Source: JANWHZ01 sp035545555 (GTDB lineage: Bacteria; Patescibacteriota; Saccharimonadia; Saccharimonadales; UBA4665). Taken from it: 31,734 nt of DNA. The stretch's first letter is position 1; each line of letters starts with the position of its first letter. Location of the stretch: positions 1 to 31,734 of the forward strand of contig DASZYD010000019.1 in NCBI GenBank assembly GCA_035545555.1, given 5' to 3'. A program made the translations under genes and the position numbers. The notes under the pieces were generated by a model that saw nothing but the letters and a program-made list of their open reading frames with translations, was not told the origin of the DNA and made no database searches. Below are positions 15,036-22,247 of the stretch, one piece after another.

Positions 15036-15398
15036 ATGCTAGTTGCTGAGTTGTTCGTTTGGTGGTACGGGGCAGGGTGGGTTGCCGCCGCCAAAAATAT
15101 CGGGCGCATGCTCAGCGGCGTATCCCGGTTGTTTGCCATTCCCATTTTGCTGCGCACCTTGTTCGCGCCATGGAAGCGTATCGTCAGCCTGCCGGGCGCC
15201 AGTCTGGAAGCGAAAATGCGTGCTTATGGCGACAATCTGGTGAGCCGCGCGGTAGGCTTTACGGTACGTTTTCTTGTGCTGATTACCGCGCTGCTTACTA
15301 GCGCCGCGGTAGCGGTAGCCGGCGTGCTGGGTTTTGTGTTATGGCCGCTGGTACCGTTGGGCATCGTTGCGCTTGTTGGTAAAGGACTCATAGGATGA
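15036..15398 (+). CDS. Small membrane protein coupled to the AAA+ gene
   Basis: A 120-residue protein with a hydrophobic N-terminus (MLVAELFVWWYGAGWV), a middle amphipathic part with basic residues (LLRTLFAPWKRIVS) and two C-terminal hydrophobic stretches (residues ~73-95 and ~98-115). I do not recognise a named family. The TGA stop overlaps the next start as ATGA (15395-15398), so it is translationally coupled to the membrane-anchored AAA+ protein. That arrangement suggests a partner or membrane adaptor of the AAA+ machine. Its start is leaderless behind an extended -10 box. Confidence 0.75.
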   Translation: MLVAELFVWWYGAGWVAAAKNIGRMLSGVSRLFAIPILLRTLFAPWKRIVSLPGASLEAKMRAYGDNLVSRAVGFTVRFLVLITALLTSAAVAVAGVLGFVLWPLVPLGIVALVGKGLIG

Positions 15399-17785
15399 CG
15401 GGCGGCGGCCTCGACCTGCATAGCCTGCGCGCCCGTAAAGCGCGCGCGGCGCGGCGCCTGACTAATGGCTTTTTTGGCCTTTGCATGAGTGCGGCGGTCG
15501 TGCTGACCGCCGCAGCAATCGGCTTGTATGCAGCCATGCCGGGTATGCAGCGTGTCGCGTACCTCAGCGCGGCAGTGGCGCTCGGTTGCTTTATGCTGGC
15601 CATGTGGTATAGAGGTGATTTAGCGCGGCTACCCATTACCGGCAAGGGGCTTGATGAGCGGCTTGGCGCTGATGTGCTCGCGGCACTACCGCCCGGTCAG
15701 CCACTAAGCCCTCAGGTAGCCTGGCATGCGTTGAAGCGGCACTGGCAGCTCCTCTTTTTTACCAACCATTTACTGTTGCCGGTCGACGCCATCGAACAGC
15801 AACTCAGCAGTGATGAGGCCGCCCTGCCGGCCATGTGGCAGGAGGCCGCCCGTCTGGCCGACCTGACCGATTGCCCGGCGATCGAACCCGGCCATGTGGC
15901 AGCCGCAGCGTTGCGCACCTCGCCCGTCATGCAGCAGATACTCACCCAGTTGAAATCGTCACCGCAAGACGTGGAACAGCTTGCCGTGTGGCTGGGGCGC
16001 ATCCTAGAGGCCATGCGCACGCCGCGGCCGTACTTCGGCGGTATCGGCCGCGATTGGGCCAGCGGTTTTACGCCGTTTCTGAATCGCTACGGTGAGAATG
16101 TGTCCCTTGCTATCGAGCATCACGGCGCGCACTTTGGGGCACTGATGGACGCGCCGAGCGTGCGGGCCATGCGCGATGCGCTGGCGCAAGGTGCTCCGGC
16201 CGTCGCACTCATCGGTGATTCCGGCGCCGGCAAAACCAGCCACGTCTACGCTTTAGCGCAATCGCTGTTGCAGGAAGACCACGACCGGCGTCTGGAGCAC
16301 AAGCAGATCGTCGCCCTCAACCCGTCGCTCATTCTATCGGCAGCACAGCAGCCCGGGGTGCTGGAGCGCACCGTGATGACCTTGCTGCAAGAAGCCGTCC
16401 ACGCCGGCAATATCATTCTCTTTTTGGATGATGCACAACTGTTCTTCCGCAGCGGCGTCGGCTCATTTGATATGACGCAGGTACTCTTGCCGATCGTACA
16501 AGGACGGTCGGTGCAGCTTGTATTGGCCATGAGTCCGCGGGATTACCAGCAGCTGAAGGCCACGAACGGCAGCTTTGCCGGCCTGCTGTCGCCGGTTGTA
16601 CTAGGTGAGCCCGCCGAGCCGGATGTGCTGCGAGTGCTTGAGGACACGGCTACCGGGTTTGAAGGGCAACACCGGGTGCTTATCGCCTATGAGGCGCTGC
16701 GCGAGGCGTACCGTTTGAGCAGCCGCTACGATCAGGATACGGCCATGCCCGGCAAGGCCATCCGCTTGCTTGAACAGGCTCTGACCCACGCCCAGCAGGG
16801 CATCGTCACCGCTGCCAGCGTGCAGGCAGCCATCGAGCAAACCCGCGGTGTCAAGGTCGGCACTGCCGCGCCCGCCGAAGCCAGCGAGCTGCTGCACCTG
16901 GAAGACGCCATCCATCAGCGCATGATCAACCAGTCACGCGCCGTGAGCGTTGTCGCCAATGCGCTTCGGCGGGCCCGCGCCGGTGTCGCCAACCCGCGGC
17001 GCCCCATCGGCAGCTTCCTCTTCCTGGGACCGACCGGCGTGGGCAAGACCGAGCTGGCTAAGGCCATTGCCGCCACATACTTTGGCGCTGAATCGAACAT
17101 GATCCGTCTGGATATGAGCGAGTACCAGCAGGTATCCGACGTCAGCCGTCTCCTCTCGGCCGGTGGTGACGAGGAGAAGAGCCTGCTGCTGGCCATACGG
17201 CAGCAGCCCTTTCGTGTCGTGCTGCTGGACGAGATCGAGAAGGCCCACCCCAATATTTTGAACCTTCTCCTGCAGCTGCTGGACGAAGGCCAGCTGACCG
17301 ACACCAGCGGCCGCCCCGCCTCGTTCAAAGACGCGGTGATTATCGCCACCAGCAACGCCGGCGCCAACACCATCCGCGAACGGGTCGAGAAGGGCGAGGA
17401 GCTGGCCAGTTTCGAAAAACAGTTCGAGGATGAGCTCATCAACAGTGGCCAGTTCAAGCCGGAACTGCTCAACCGCTTCGATGAGATCGTCCTGTTCCGC
17501 CCGCTTAAGCCCGACGAACTCGTGCAGGTCGTGCAGCTGATGATGCAGGAGGTTAATGCGACGCTGGCTAATCAAAATATATCGGTGGAGCTGACACCGA
17601 GCGCCGCGCAGAAGATCGTGGCTGCCGGCTATGACCCGCGACTCGGCGCCCGTCCCATGCGCCGGGCCCTGCAGCGCGCCGTAGAGGACAGCATCGCCGC
17701 GCGTATCCTAAGCGGCCAGACTAAACCCGGCGACCACGTCGTGCTGGACGCGCCGGATATCATCACCGGCGAGACAGCCGCTTGA
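15395..17785 (+). CDS. Membrane-anchored double-AAA+ Clp-like ATPase
   Basis: A 796-residue protein. Two hydrophobic segments lie at residues ~23-50 and ~53-68, which soluble ClpB/ClpC lack. A helical region follows (about 95-210) where Clp N-domains normally sit. AAA-1: Walker A GDSGAGKTS (274-282) and Walker B ILFLDDAQ with D345-D346, so the usual catalytic Glu is Asp. AAA-2: Walker A GPTGVGKTE (545-553), Walker B VVLLDEIEK (D612-E613), sensor-1 IIATSNAGA, arginine region LNRFDEIV and sensor-2 GARPMRR, all intact. I see no IGF/LGF loop for ClpP docking. It is probably an unfoldase or remodelling ATPase at the membrane. It overlaps the 120-residue membrane-protein gene by four bases. Confidence 0.88.
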   Translation: MTGGGLDLHSLRARKARAARRLTNGFFGLCMSAAVVLTAAAIGLYAAMPGMQRVAYLSAAVALGCFMLAMWYRGDLARLPITGKGLDERLGADVLAALPPGQPLSPQVAWHALKRHWQLLFFTNHLLLPVDAIEQQLSSDEAALPAMWQEAARLADLTDCPAIEPGHVAAAALRTSPVMQQILTQLKSSPQDVEQLAVWLGRILEAMRTPRPYFGGIGRDWASGFTPFLNRYGENVSLAIEHHGAHFGALMDAPSVRAMRDALAQGAPAVALIGDSGAGKTSHVYALAQSLLQEDHDRRLEHKQIVALNPSLILSAAQQPGVLERTVMTLLQEAVHAGNIILFLDDAQLFFRSGVGSFDMTQVLLPIVQGRSVQLVLAMSPRDYQQLKATNGSFAGLLSPVVLGEPAEPDVLRVLEDTATGFEGQHRVLIAYEALREAYRLSSRYDQDTAMPGKAIRLLEQALTHAQQGIVTAASVQAAIEQTRGVKVGTAAPAEASELLHLEDAIHQRMINQSRAVSVVANALRRARAGVANPRRPIGSFLFLGPTGVGKTELAKAIAATYFGAESNMIRLDMSEYQQVSDVSRLLSAGGDEEKSLLLAIRQQPFRVVLLDEIEKAHPNILNLLLQLLDEGQLTDTSGRPASFKDAVIIATSNAGANTIRERVEKGEELASFEKQFEDELINSGQFKPELLNRFDEIVLFRPLKPDELVQVVQLMMQEVNATLANQNISVELTPSAAQKIVAAGYDPRLGARPMRRALQRAVEDSIAARILSGQTKPGDHVVLDAPDIITGETAA

Positions 17786-17811
17786 GGCGCATAGCCATGC
17801 CCCAGCCGGGC

Positions 17812-18642
17812 TTAGGCCGCGCCAGGTTCAGCAAGAGTCGCTGGTATGGTGCCGGAAGTAATGATCGTGCCGGCAACTGCGGCAGTGTGCCCTTCGCGCA
17901 TTGCCTTCATGCTGTCCAATGCGTCGAACGGTGTCGCATCGGCATACACGAACAACTGGACATCTGATGCTTGCTGTATCAGCCGCAAGCATTGCTCGTC
18001 AACGCCCCCAAGCCCCATAGCCAGCATGTCAGCGGCGGCAATAGTTTTGTAGCGCTTCGCCTGCGGATGCTTTGCAGGGTCCTCAGTATAAATCCCCGGG
18101 AACTTGGTAGTCTTTAGCGCGATGGACTCCATCTCCGGAAATGTCGCACTCTCCAGCAGCGTGTAATCCATGACGGCTGCGTCGGTCGTCTGCTTATCTT
18201 TTCCGCTGCCGCCGGCAATAACAACCACGCGTTCGCGGCGGTATGCTTCCATTGCCGCCTCGGGGCAGTAGGCATCAATCGTGCCGACATGCGGATCGGC
18301 ATAGCCCATACCGGGGGCCATAAGCATCACATGCGGCACCTTCTCATCATCCAGCGCGGCGCTGAGCATCGCCGCGTTCATCACTGTGCCCAAGCGGCCG
18401 ACTACGTCTGCCCGGCGGTGCACTTGGCTACCTTCCGGTAAGCTATCATAAACGTTCCTGCCGCGTACGATATTGCCGGCACCGGGCACTACCATGAGAC
18501 CATGCAATACCAGCCGGCCCATATTCCGCTGGACTTCGCCAATCTGCTCCGCGGAACGCCGCAAGGCATCCGGCGTCCACAGCTCTCCGCTTCCGTCCGT
18601 AGTAAGCTTCTCTCCGGACTGTTTCAGATGGCCAACAATCAT
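17812..18642 (-). CDS. Divergent UMP-kinase-like (amino acid kinase family) paralogue
   Basis: A 276-residue amino-acid-kinase-fold protein next to the canonical pyrH. Matching landmarks are KQSGEKL (residues 7-13; canonical KLSGE), VVPGAGNIVRGR (canonical VVGGGNIVRG), ADVVGRLGTVMNAAML (UMP-site helix, D79), QTTDAAV and LKTTKFPGIYTEDPAKHP (canonical LKATKVDGVYDxDP). It is about 40 residues longer than its neighbour, with insertions near residues 14-30 and around MDYTLLESATFPEME. The phosphate-binding loop and nucleotide helix persist, so it may still be a kinase, but substrate specificity may differ. ATG 18642 is chosen over upstream starts because a TTGACG-17-TATATT promoter ends eight bases before it. 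Confidence 0.8.
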   Translation of the reverse strand: MIVGHLKQSGEKLTTDGSGELWTPDALRRSAEQIGEVQRNMGRLVLHGLMVVPGAGNIVRGRNVYDSLPEGSQVHRRADVVGRLGTVMNAAMLSAALDDEKVPHVMLMAPGMGYADPHVGTIDAYCPEAAMEAYRRERVVVIAGGSGKDKQTTDAAVMDYTLLESATFPEMESIALKTTKFPGIYTEDPAKHPQAKRYKTIAAADMLAMGLGGVDEQCLRLIQQASDVQLFVYADATPFDALDSMKAMREGHTAAVAGTIITSGTIPATLAEPGAA

Positions 18643-18650
18643 TACCAGAG

Positions 18651-18679
18651 AATATAGCCGCTCACGCAATAGCCGTCAA
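18651..18679 (-). promoter_or_regulatory. Promoter of the UMP-kinase paralogue
   Basis: On the minus strand TTGACG (18674-18679), a 17-base spacer and TATATT (18651-18656). Eight bases remain to the ATG, so the mRNA is essentially leaderless. This is the closest match to a consensus sigma-70 promoter in the window, starting just after the pyrH stop. Confidence 0.7.
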
Positions 18680-18693
18680 TCATCAGCCCTTGT

Positions 18694-19404
18694 CTATCTA
18701 TCGATGATCTTCGTGCCGACCGGATCACCGTGCACAGCCTTGAGCAAGTTGTCAGTCTGCATGGCATCAAAGACGATCACTGGCATACGCTGTTCCATGG
18801 CCAGCCCCAGGGCGGCTTTATCCATCACTTTGATGGCGCTGTTCTCCAGGGCGTGCTGAAACGATAGCTCGTCAATCTTCTGGGCATCAGTGTGACGGGC
18901 CGGATCTTTATCGTACACGCCGGCAACTTTGGTGGCTTTGAGGACCACATCGCAAGACAGTTCCAGGCCGATGCTGACAGCGGCGGTGTCGTGGGTAAAG
19001 TAGGGGCGGGCAATACCGCCGGCCACGATCACTACACGGCCCTTTTCCAGGTGCTTCTCGGCCAGCCGGAATGAATACGATTCCGCCAGCTGCTCAGCAT
19101 AGACGTTGCTCATACAACGCGTCTGTACGCCCTCGCTCTCAAAAATATCGGTCATGCCCATGGCATTGATGAGCCCGGACAGCATGCCCATCTGGTCGGC
19201 CGTTACCCGTTTGATGCCGTTGCCGGCAATCTCGGCACCGCGCACCATGTTGCCGCCGCCCACAACCAACACCAGCTGGCAACCGGTCGCCGCCACTTTT
19301 TTGCACTCCTGCGCCAAATAGCGCGCTACTGCCGGGTCAATCCCGAACTCGTGTTTGCCGGACAGCTGTTCACCGGACAGTTTGAGAAGTACGCGCTGGT
19401 ACAT
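18694..19404 (-). CDS. pyrH: Uridylate (UMP) kinase
   Basis: A 236-residue protein, standard length for bacterial UMP kinase. It phosphorylates UMP to UDP with ATP as a hexamer. Motifs: KLSGE at residues 8-12, GGGNMVRG at 49-56, TADQMGMLSGLIN at 68-80 for UMP binding, AGGIARPYFTHDTAA, and LKATKVAGVYDKDPARH. The frame is open to 19422, but ATG 19404 (MYQRVLLKLSGE) gives the normal family N-terminus and lies eight bases after an extended -10 box. It is divergent from xth, with a 49-base shared intergenic region. No frr, tsf or rpsB is nearby, unlike the common bacterial pyrH context. Confidence 0.95.
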   Translation of the reverse strand: MYQRVLLKLSGEQLSGKHEFGIDPAVARYLAQECKKVAATGCQLVLVVGGGNMVRGAEIAGNGIKRVTADQMGMLSGLINAMGMTDIFESEGVQTRCMSNVYAEQLAESYSFRLAEKHLEKGRVVIVAGGIARPYFTHDTAAVSIGLELSCDVVLKATKVAGVYDKDPARHTDAQKIDELSFQHALENSAIKVMDKAALGLAMEQRMPVIVFDAMQTDNLLKAVHGDPVGTKIIDR

Positions 19405-19412
19405 TACCCGCC

Positions 19413-19421
19413 ATTGTATCA
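19413..19421 (-). promoter_or_regulatory. Extended -10 promoter of pyrH
   Basis: On the minus strand TGA followed by TACAAT (19413-19418), eight bases before ATG 19404. It has no Shine-Dalgarno and no clear -35. Confidence 0.55.
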
Positions 19422-19438
19422 CGAGCCGGCGCGCCGGC

Positions 19439-19447
19439 TGCTATAGT
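19439..19447 (+). promoter_or_regulatory. Extended -10 promoter of xth
   Basis: TGC followed by TATAGT (19442-19447), six bases before ATG 19454. It is divergent from the pyrH promoter 20 bases away. Leaderless start, no Shine-Dalgarno. Confidence 0.58.
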
Positions 19448-19453
19448 AAAAGC

Positions 19454-20251
19454 ATGAGAATCTACTCGTGGAACGTCAACGGCATCCGCGCCGTGCTCAA
19501 CAAAGGGCTCCTGCAACCGTTTATCGCGGCAGAAAGGCCGGACATCCTGTGCCTGCAGGAGACCAAGGCCAAACCCGGCCAAGCCGAGGTTGATTTGCCG
19601 GAGTATACCGAATATTGGTATTCCGCCGAGAAGCCGGGCTACTCCGGCACGGCGATCTTTTCCAAACCCCAGCCGCTACAGGTGGTCAACGGCCTGCCGC
19701 ACGACATTATTGACCGGTTCGGTGTAACGGGCGATACCTATGGCGACCCTAATCTGGAGGGCAGGGTGATCGCTGCCGAATATGGCGCCTTCTGGCTGGT
19801 CACGGTCTATACGCCGAACGCCAAGGATGATCTGACACGGCTTACCTTGCGCCACAAGCACTGGGACCCGGCATTTCTGGCCTACTGCCAGCGGCTTGAG
19901 GAGTCTAAGCCCGTGGTGTTCTGCGGCGACCTTAACGTGGCGCACACCGAACTGGACCTGGCCAACCCCAAACCTAATGTCGGCAAGAAAGGCTTTACAA
20001 GCGAGGAACGCGAGGGTTTTCAGCACTTTCTGGATGCCGGCTTCGTTGACACGCTGCGCTTATTCAAACAAGGCAACGGTTATTACACCTGGTGGAGCCA
20101 TTTCGCGAACGCCCGTGCCCGGAACGTCGGCTGGCGCATCGATTATGTCCTCGTCTCTGCCAGTCTGAAAGCTAGGGTCACCGAGGCCAACATTCACCCG
20201 CAGATTACGGGCAGTGACCACTGCCCGGTCAGCATCGACCTCGACGTCTAG
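19454..20251 (+). CDS. xth: Exodeoxyribonuclease III / AP endonuclease
   Basis: A 265-residue member of the ExoIII/APE1 family, which cleaves DNA at abasic sites and removes 3' blocks in base excision repair. Metal and catalytic residues visible are N7 and N9 (SWNVNG), E36 (LQETK), D159 and N161 (CGDLNVAH), and the D255-H256 pair (GSDHCPV). FTSEEREGF and WRIDYVLVS are also typical. The frame is open upstream to 19355, but ATG 19454 (MRIYSWNVNG) gives the normal N-terminus and follows a -10 box by six bases. It is divergent from pyrH. It appears monocistronic, with the next promoter 40 bases after its stop. Confidence 0.95.
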   Translation: MRIYSWNVNGIRAVLNKGLLQPFIAAERPDILCLQETKAKPGQAEVDLPEYTEYWYSAEKPGYSGTAIFSKPQPLQVVNGLPHDIIDRFGVTGDTYGDPNLEGRVIAAEYGAFWLVTVYTPNAKDDLTRLTLRHKHWDPAFLAYCQRLEESKPVVFCGDLNVAHTELDLANPKPNVGKKGFTSEEREGFQHFLDAGFVDTLRLFKQGNGYYTWWSHFANARARNVGWRIDYVLVSASLKARVTEANIHPQITGSDHCPVSIDLDV

Positions 20252-20290
20252 TTCCGTAGTCCCATATCAACAGGCCGATCTCATCTGTTC

Positions 20291-20299
20291 TGTTACAAT
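20291..20299 (+). promoter_or_regulatory. Extended -10 promoter of the MazG-CYTH operon
   Basis: TGT followed by TACAAT (20294-20299), then six bases to ATG 20306. Leaderless arrangement, no Shine-Dalgarno. Confidence 0.6.
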
Positions 20300-20305
20300 G
20301 AGCCT

Positions 20306-20701
20306 ATGAGAGATAAGACCGATGCCGACACCACCGTACAGGAACTAAAAGACGCTATTATCGCCTTTCGCGATGAGCGGGGCTGGCAGCGTGCACACTC
20401 GCCGCGCAACCTGGCCACATCCATTGCCGTCGAGGCGGCCGAGCTGTTGGAGCATTTTCAGTGGGGCGACCTGCAGGAGCGTGACCGCCAGGACATCGCC
20501 GATGAGCTGGCCGACATCGTGCACTATTGCCTCGACTTCGCCGCTGTTATGAACATTGATGTCAGCACCGCTTGCCGTCATAAACTGGCCGAGATACAGG
20601 CGAAGTACCCAACCAAGATATTCAATCCCGCCAACACCGATGACGAAGACGCCTACCGCGCCGCACGGCGCGCACATAAGGCCAAAAGGGCCGGCGTGTA
20701 A
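20306..20701 (+). CDS. MazG-like nucleotide pyrophosphohydrolase
   Basis: A 131-residue all-alpha NTP pyrophosphatase of the MazG/RS21-C6 (dCTPase-like) group. It hydrolyses (d)NTPs to NMP and PPi, typically to remove non-canonical nucleotides. The metal motif is ExxE at E43-E46 (AVEAAELLEHFQW) with ELADIVHY giving E67 and D70, matching the EExxE...ExxD pattern. K/R residues in the C-terminal helix and tail are common in the group. The stop TAA overlaps the next gene's first ATG (TAATG at 20699-20703), so the CYTH gene is probably translated by reinitiation. A nucleotide-housekeeping theme continues from pyrH and xth upstream. Confidence 0.9.
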   Translation: MRDKTDADTTVQELKDAIIAFRDERGWQRAHSPRNLATSIAVEAAELLEHFQWGDLQERDRQDIADELADIVHYCLDFAAVMNIDVSTACRHKLAEIQAKYPTKIFNPANTDDEDAYRAARRAHKAKRAGV

Positions 20702-21258
20702 TGGGGGCGACCATGCGCGAGATAGAAGTCAAGGCATGCATCCGTGATAGTACGCGGCTGAAGCGCGCGCTTCGCGCGAGCGGTATCAGGTTAGGTAAAC
20801 CCGTCACGCAGCACGATGTAGTATACAGCCCGCCGGGCGCTCAGAGTGGGCAGAACGTCGCCTGGCTGCGCATCCGTATCGAGAATGGCAGGAGGACTAT
20901 CCTCACCATGAAACGCCGCATGGGCGGCGGTGCCCATCTCGATAAGGTCGAGCACGAAGTCGTGGTGAGTGACGCCGGCGAGCTGGCGAATATCATCACA
21001 CACATCGGCTACGAACTGTTCTCGGACCTCACGAAAATTCGGCGGGCCGGGCATAGCGGCGACGTTGAGATTTGTCTTGATGAAGTCTTGAACCTTGGCA
21101 TTTTTATCGAGGCGGAACGCCTGTGCAGCGATGACGCCGATGGTGCGGCCGTCCAGACCGAGCTATGGCAGCTGCTCGGCACCTTCGGCATAACCGAATC
21201 CGACCGGGTGACAAAAGGCTATGACGTGCTGATGCGTCAAAAGCTCGGGCTGGAGTAA
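20701..21258 (+). CDS. CYTH-domain protein (class IV adenylate cyclase / thiamine-triphosphatase-like)
   Basis: A 185-residue CYTH triphosphate tunnel protein. The signature ExExK is present as REIEVKA (E7, E9, K11 from ATG 20701). Basic and acidic tunnel residues follow in WLRIRIENGRR, TMKRR, DKVEHEVVV, KIRRAG, CLDEVLNLGIFIEAE and KGYDVLMRQK. CYTH enzymes act on triphosphorylated substrates (ATP, thiamine triphosphate, inorganic triphosphate); which applies is not visible. Start: ATG 20701 overlaps the MazG-like stop; ATG 20713 (MREIEVK) gives a more typical family N-terminus and is equally possible. Six bases separate it from the next gene, so all three form one operon. Confidence 0.85.
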   Translation: MGATMREIEVKACIRDSTRLKRALRASGIRLGKPVTQHDVVYSPPGAQSGQNVAWLRIRIENGRRTILTMKRRMGGGAHLDKVEHEVVVSDAGELANIITHIGYELFSDLTKIRRAGHSGDVEICLDEVLNLGIFIEAERLCSDDADGAAVQTELWQLLGTFGITESDRVTKGYDVLMRQKLGLE

Positions 21259-21264
21259 AGGCTT

Positions 21265-22077
21265 ATGGACTACAAGTATTGGCGCAAGCAGGCTAGCGAT
21301 ATGCCGCTCTTTGCCGACTTGCTGTGGAGCCGGCCGGAAAACCGGACGCTTGCCGGCAAGCTGCTGATTGTTGGCGGTAACAGCTACGGTCTGGCCGCAC
21401 CGGCTGCAGCATACAACGAGGCGCTGCAGGCCGGCGTCGGCGAGGCGCGGGTACTGCTGCCGGATTCGCTTCGCGCAACGGTCGGGCACACGTTTGCCGC
21501 CGGTGAGTTCGCGCCCAGTACTCCCAGTGGCAGTCTTAGTCAAAAAGCATTAGCCGAACTGTTGCCGGCAGCCAGCTGGGCCGACGGTGTCCTATTGGCA
21601 GGCGACCTGGGCCGTAACAGCGAGACGGCGATTCTGCTGGAAAAGTTCGCCGCGGCCTACCATGGCCCGCTCATCATCACCAAAGATGCGGCAGATTATT
21701 TTACGGCCGCGCCGCAAAGTATAGTAGCACGGCCCGGCACCACCCTGGTACTCAGTTTTGCACAACTGCAGCGTTTGGCTACAGGCGCCCATTTCAGCCG
21801 ACCATTCCGCTTTGCCATGGATGCGCTCCATTTGGTCGAGACGCTCCATACGTTCACCACAGTTCACGCCGCCGCTATTGTCGTCAAGCATGCGCAAGCC
21901 ATGTTCGTGGCTAGCCAGGGCGCCGTAAGCAGCACCCGGTTGACTCAGGATATGGAGTTCTGGCGTGTCAAAACCGCCGCCCACACAGCTGTCTGGCAGT
22001 TACAGAATCCTCAAAAGCCGTTCGAAGCCCTCACAACAGCCGTGTACCACATTGCTACAAATAAAAAAGAAGCCTGA
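21265..22077 (+). CDS. NAD(P)HX dehydratase-like protein lacking the usual GDxLAG motif
   Basis: A 270-residue protein resembling the ribokinase-like C-terminal domain of YjeF (ADP-dependent NAD(P)H-hydrate dehydratase). The start of the fold is clear: NRTLAGKLLIVGGNSYGLAAPAAAYNEALQAGVGEARVLLPDSL, and WADGVLLAGDLGRNSETAILLEKF matches the D-A-(I/V)-G-GLG region. The later nucleotide-binding motif G(S/T)GDxLAG, whose Asp is catalytic in the family, is absent: after IVVKHAQAMFVASQGAVSSTRL the chain continues without it. The protein is thus either a degenerate relative with a binding or regulatory role, or an enzyme with a changed site. It is the third gene of the MazG-like / CYTH operon. A weak AAAGG lies three bases before the ATG. 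Confidence 0.65.
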   Translation: MDYKYWRKQASDMPLFADLLWSRPENRTLAGKLLIVGGNSYGLAAPAAAYNEALQAGVGEARVLLPDSLRATVGHTFAAGEFAPSTPSGSLSQKALAELLPAASWADGVLLAGDLGRNSETAILLEKFAAAYHGPLIITKDAADYFTAAPQSIVARPGTTLVLSFAQLQRLATGAHFSRPFRFAMDALHLVETLHTFTTVHAAAIVVKHAQAMFVASQGAVSSTRLTQDMEFWRVKTAAHTAVWQLQNPQKPFEALTTAVYHIATNKKEA

Positions 22078-22088
22078 TTGGCTCCTTT
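22061..22088 (-). terminator. Intrinsic terminator of tRNA-Leu
   Basis: On the minus strand AAAGGAGCC (22088-22080) pairs with GGCTTCTTT (22074-22066), with one G-U pair and a 5-base loop, followed by a T run to 22061. It lies about ten bases after the tRNA and overlaps the 3' end of the converging gene. Confidence 0.75.
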
Positions 22089-22098
22089 GTAATTCGTA

Positions 22099-22183
22099 TG
22101 GTGGGCGAGAAGGGAATCGAACCCTTAATCCGTGAGGAACACGATTTTGAGTCGTGCGCGTATACCAGTTCCGCCACTCGCCC
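22099..22183 (-). tRNA. tRNA-Leu (anticodon CAA), CCA encoded
   Basis: An 85-base class II tRNA on the minus strand. Acceptor GGGCGAG (22183-22177) pairs with CTCGCCC (22109-22103). The anticodon stem CACGA/TCGTG encloses loop CTCAAAA with anticodon CAA. A long variable arm (TTCCTCACGGATT) and a GGTTCGATTCC T arm are present. Discriminator A and an encoded CCA (22101-22099) follow. Confidence 0.95.
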
Positions 22184-22206
22184 GTGCTATCAGAGGTAGA
22201 TTGTAC

Positions 22207-22212
22207 TATAAT
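22207..22212 (+). promoter_or_regulatory. Possible -10 box of the sortase gene
   Basis: A consensus TATAAT 35 bases before ATG 22248. No clear -35. The region is shared with the divergent tRNA-Leu promoter (TACAAT-type sequence on the minus strand at 22199-22204). Confidence 0.4.
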
Positions 22213-22247
22213 TTCCCCTGTAAAACTAGCATGAGTTTTATATAGGT

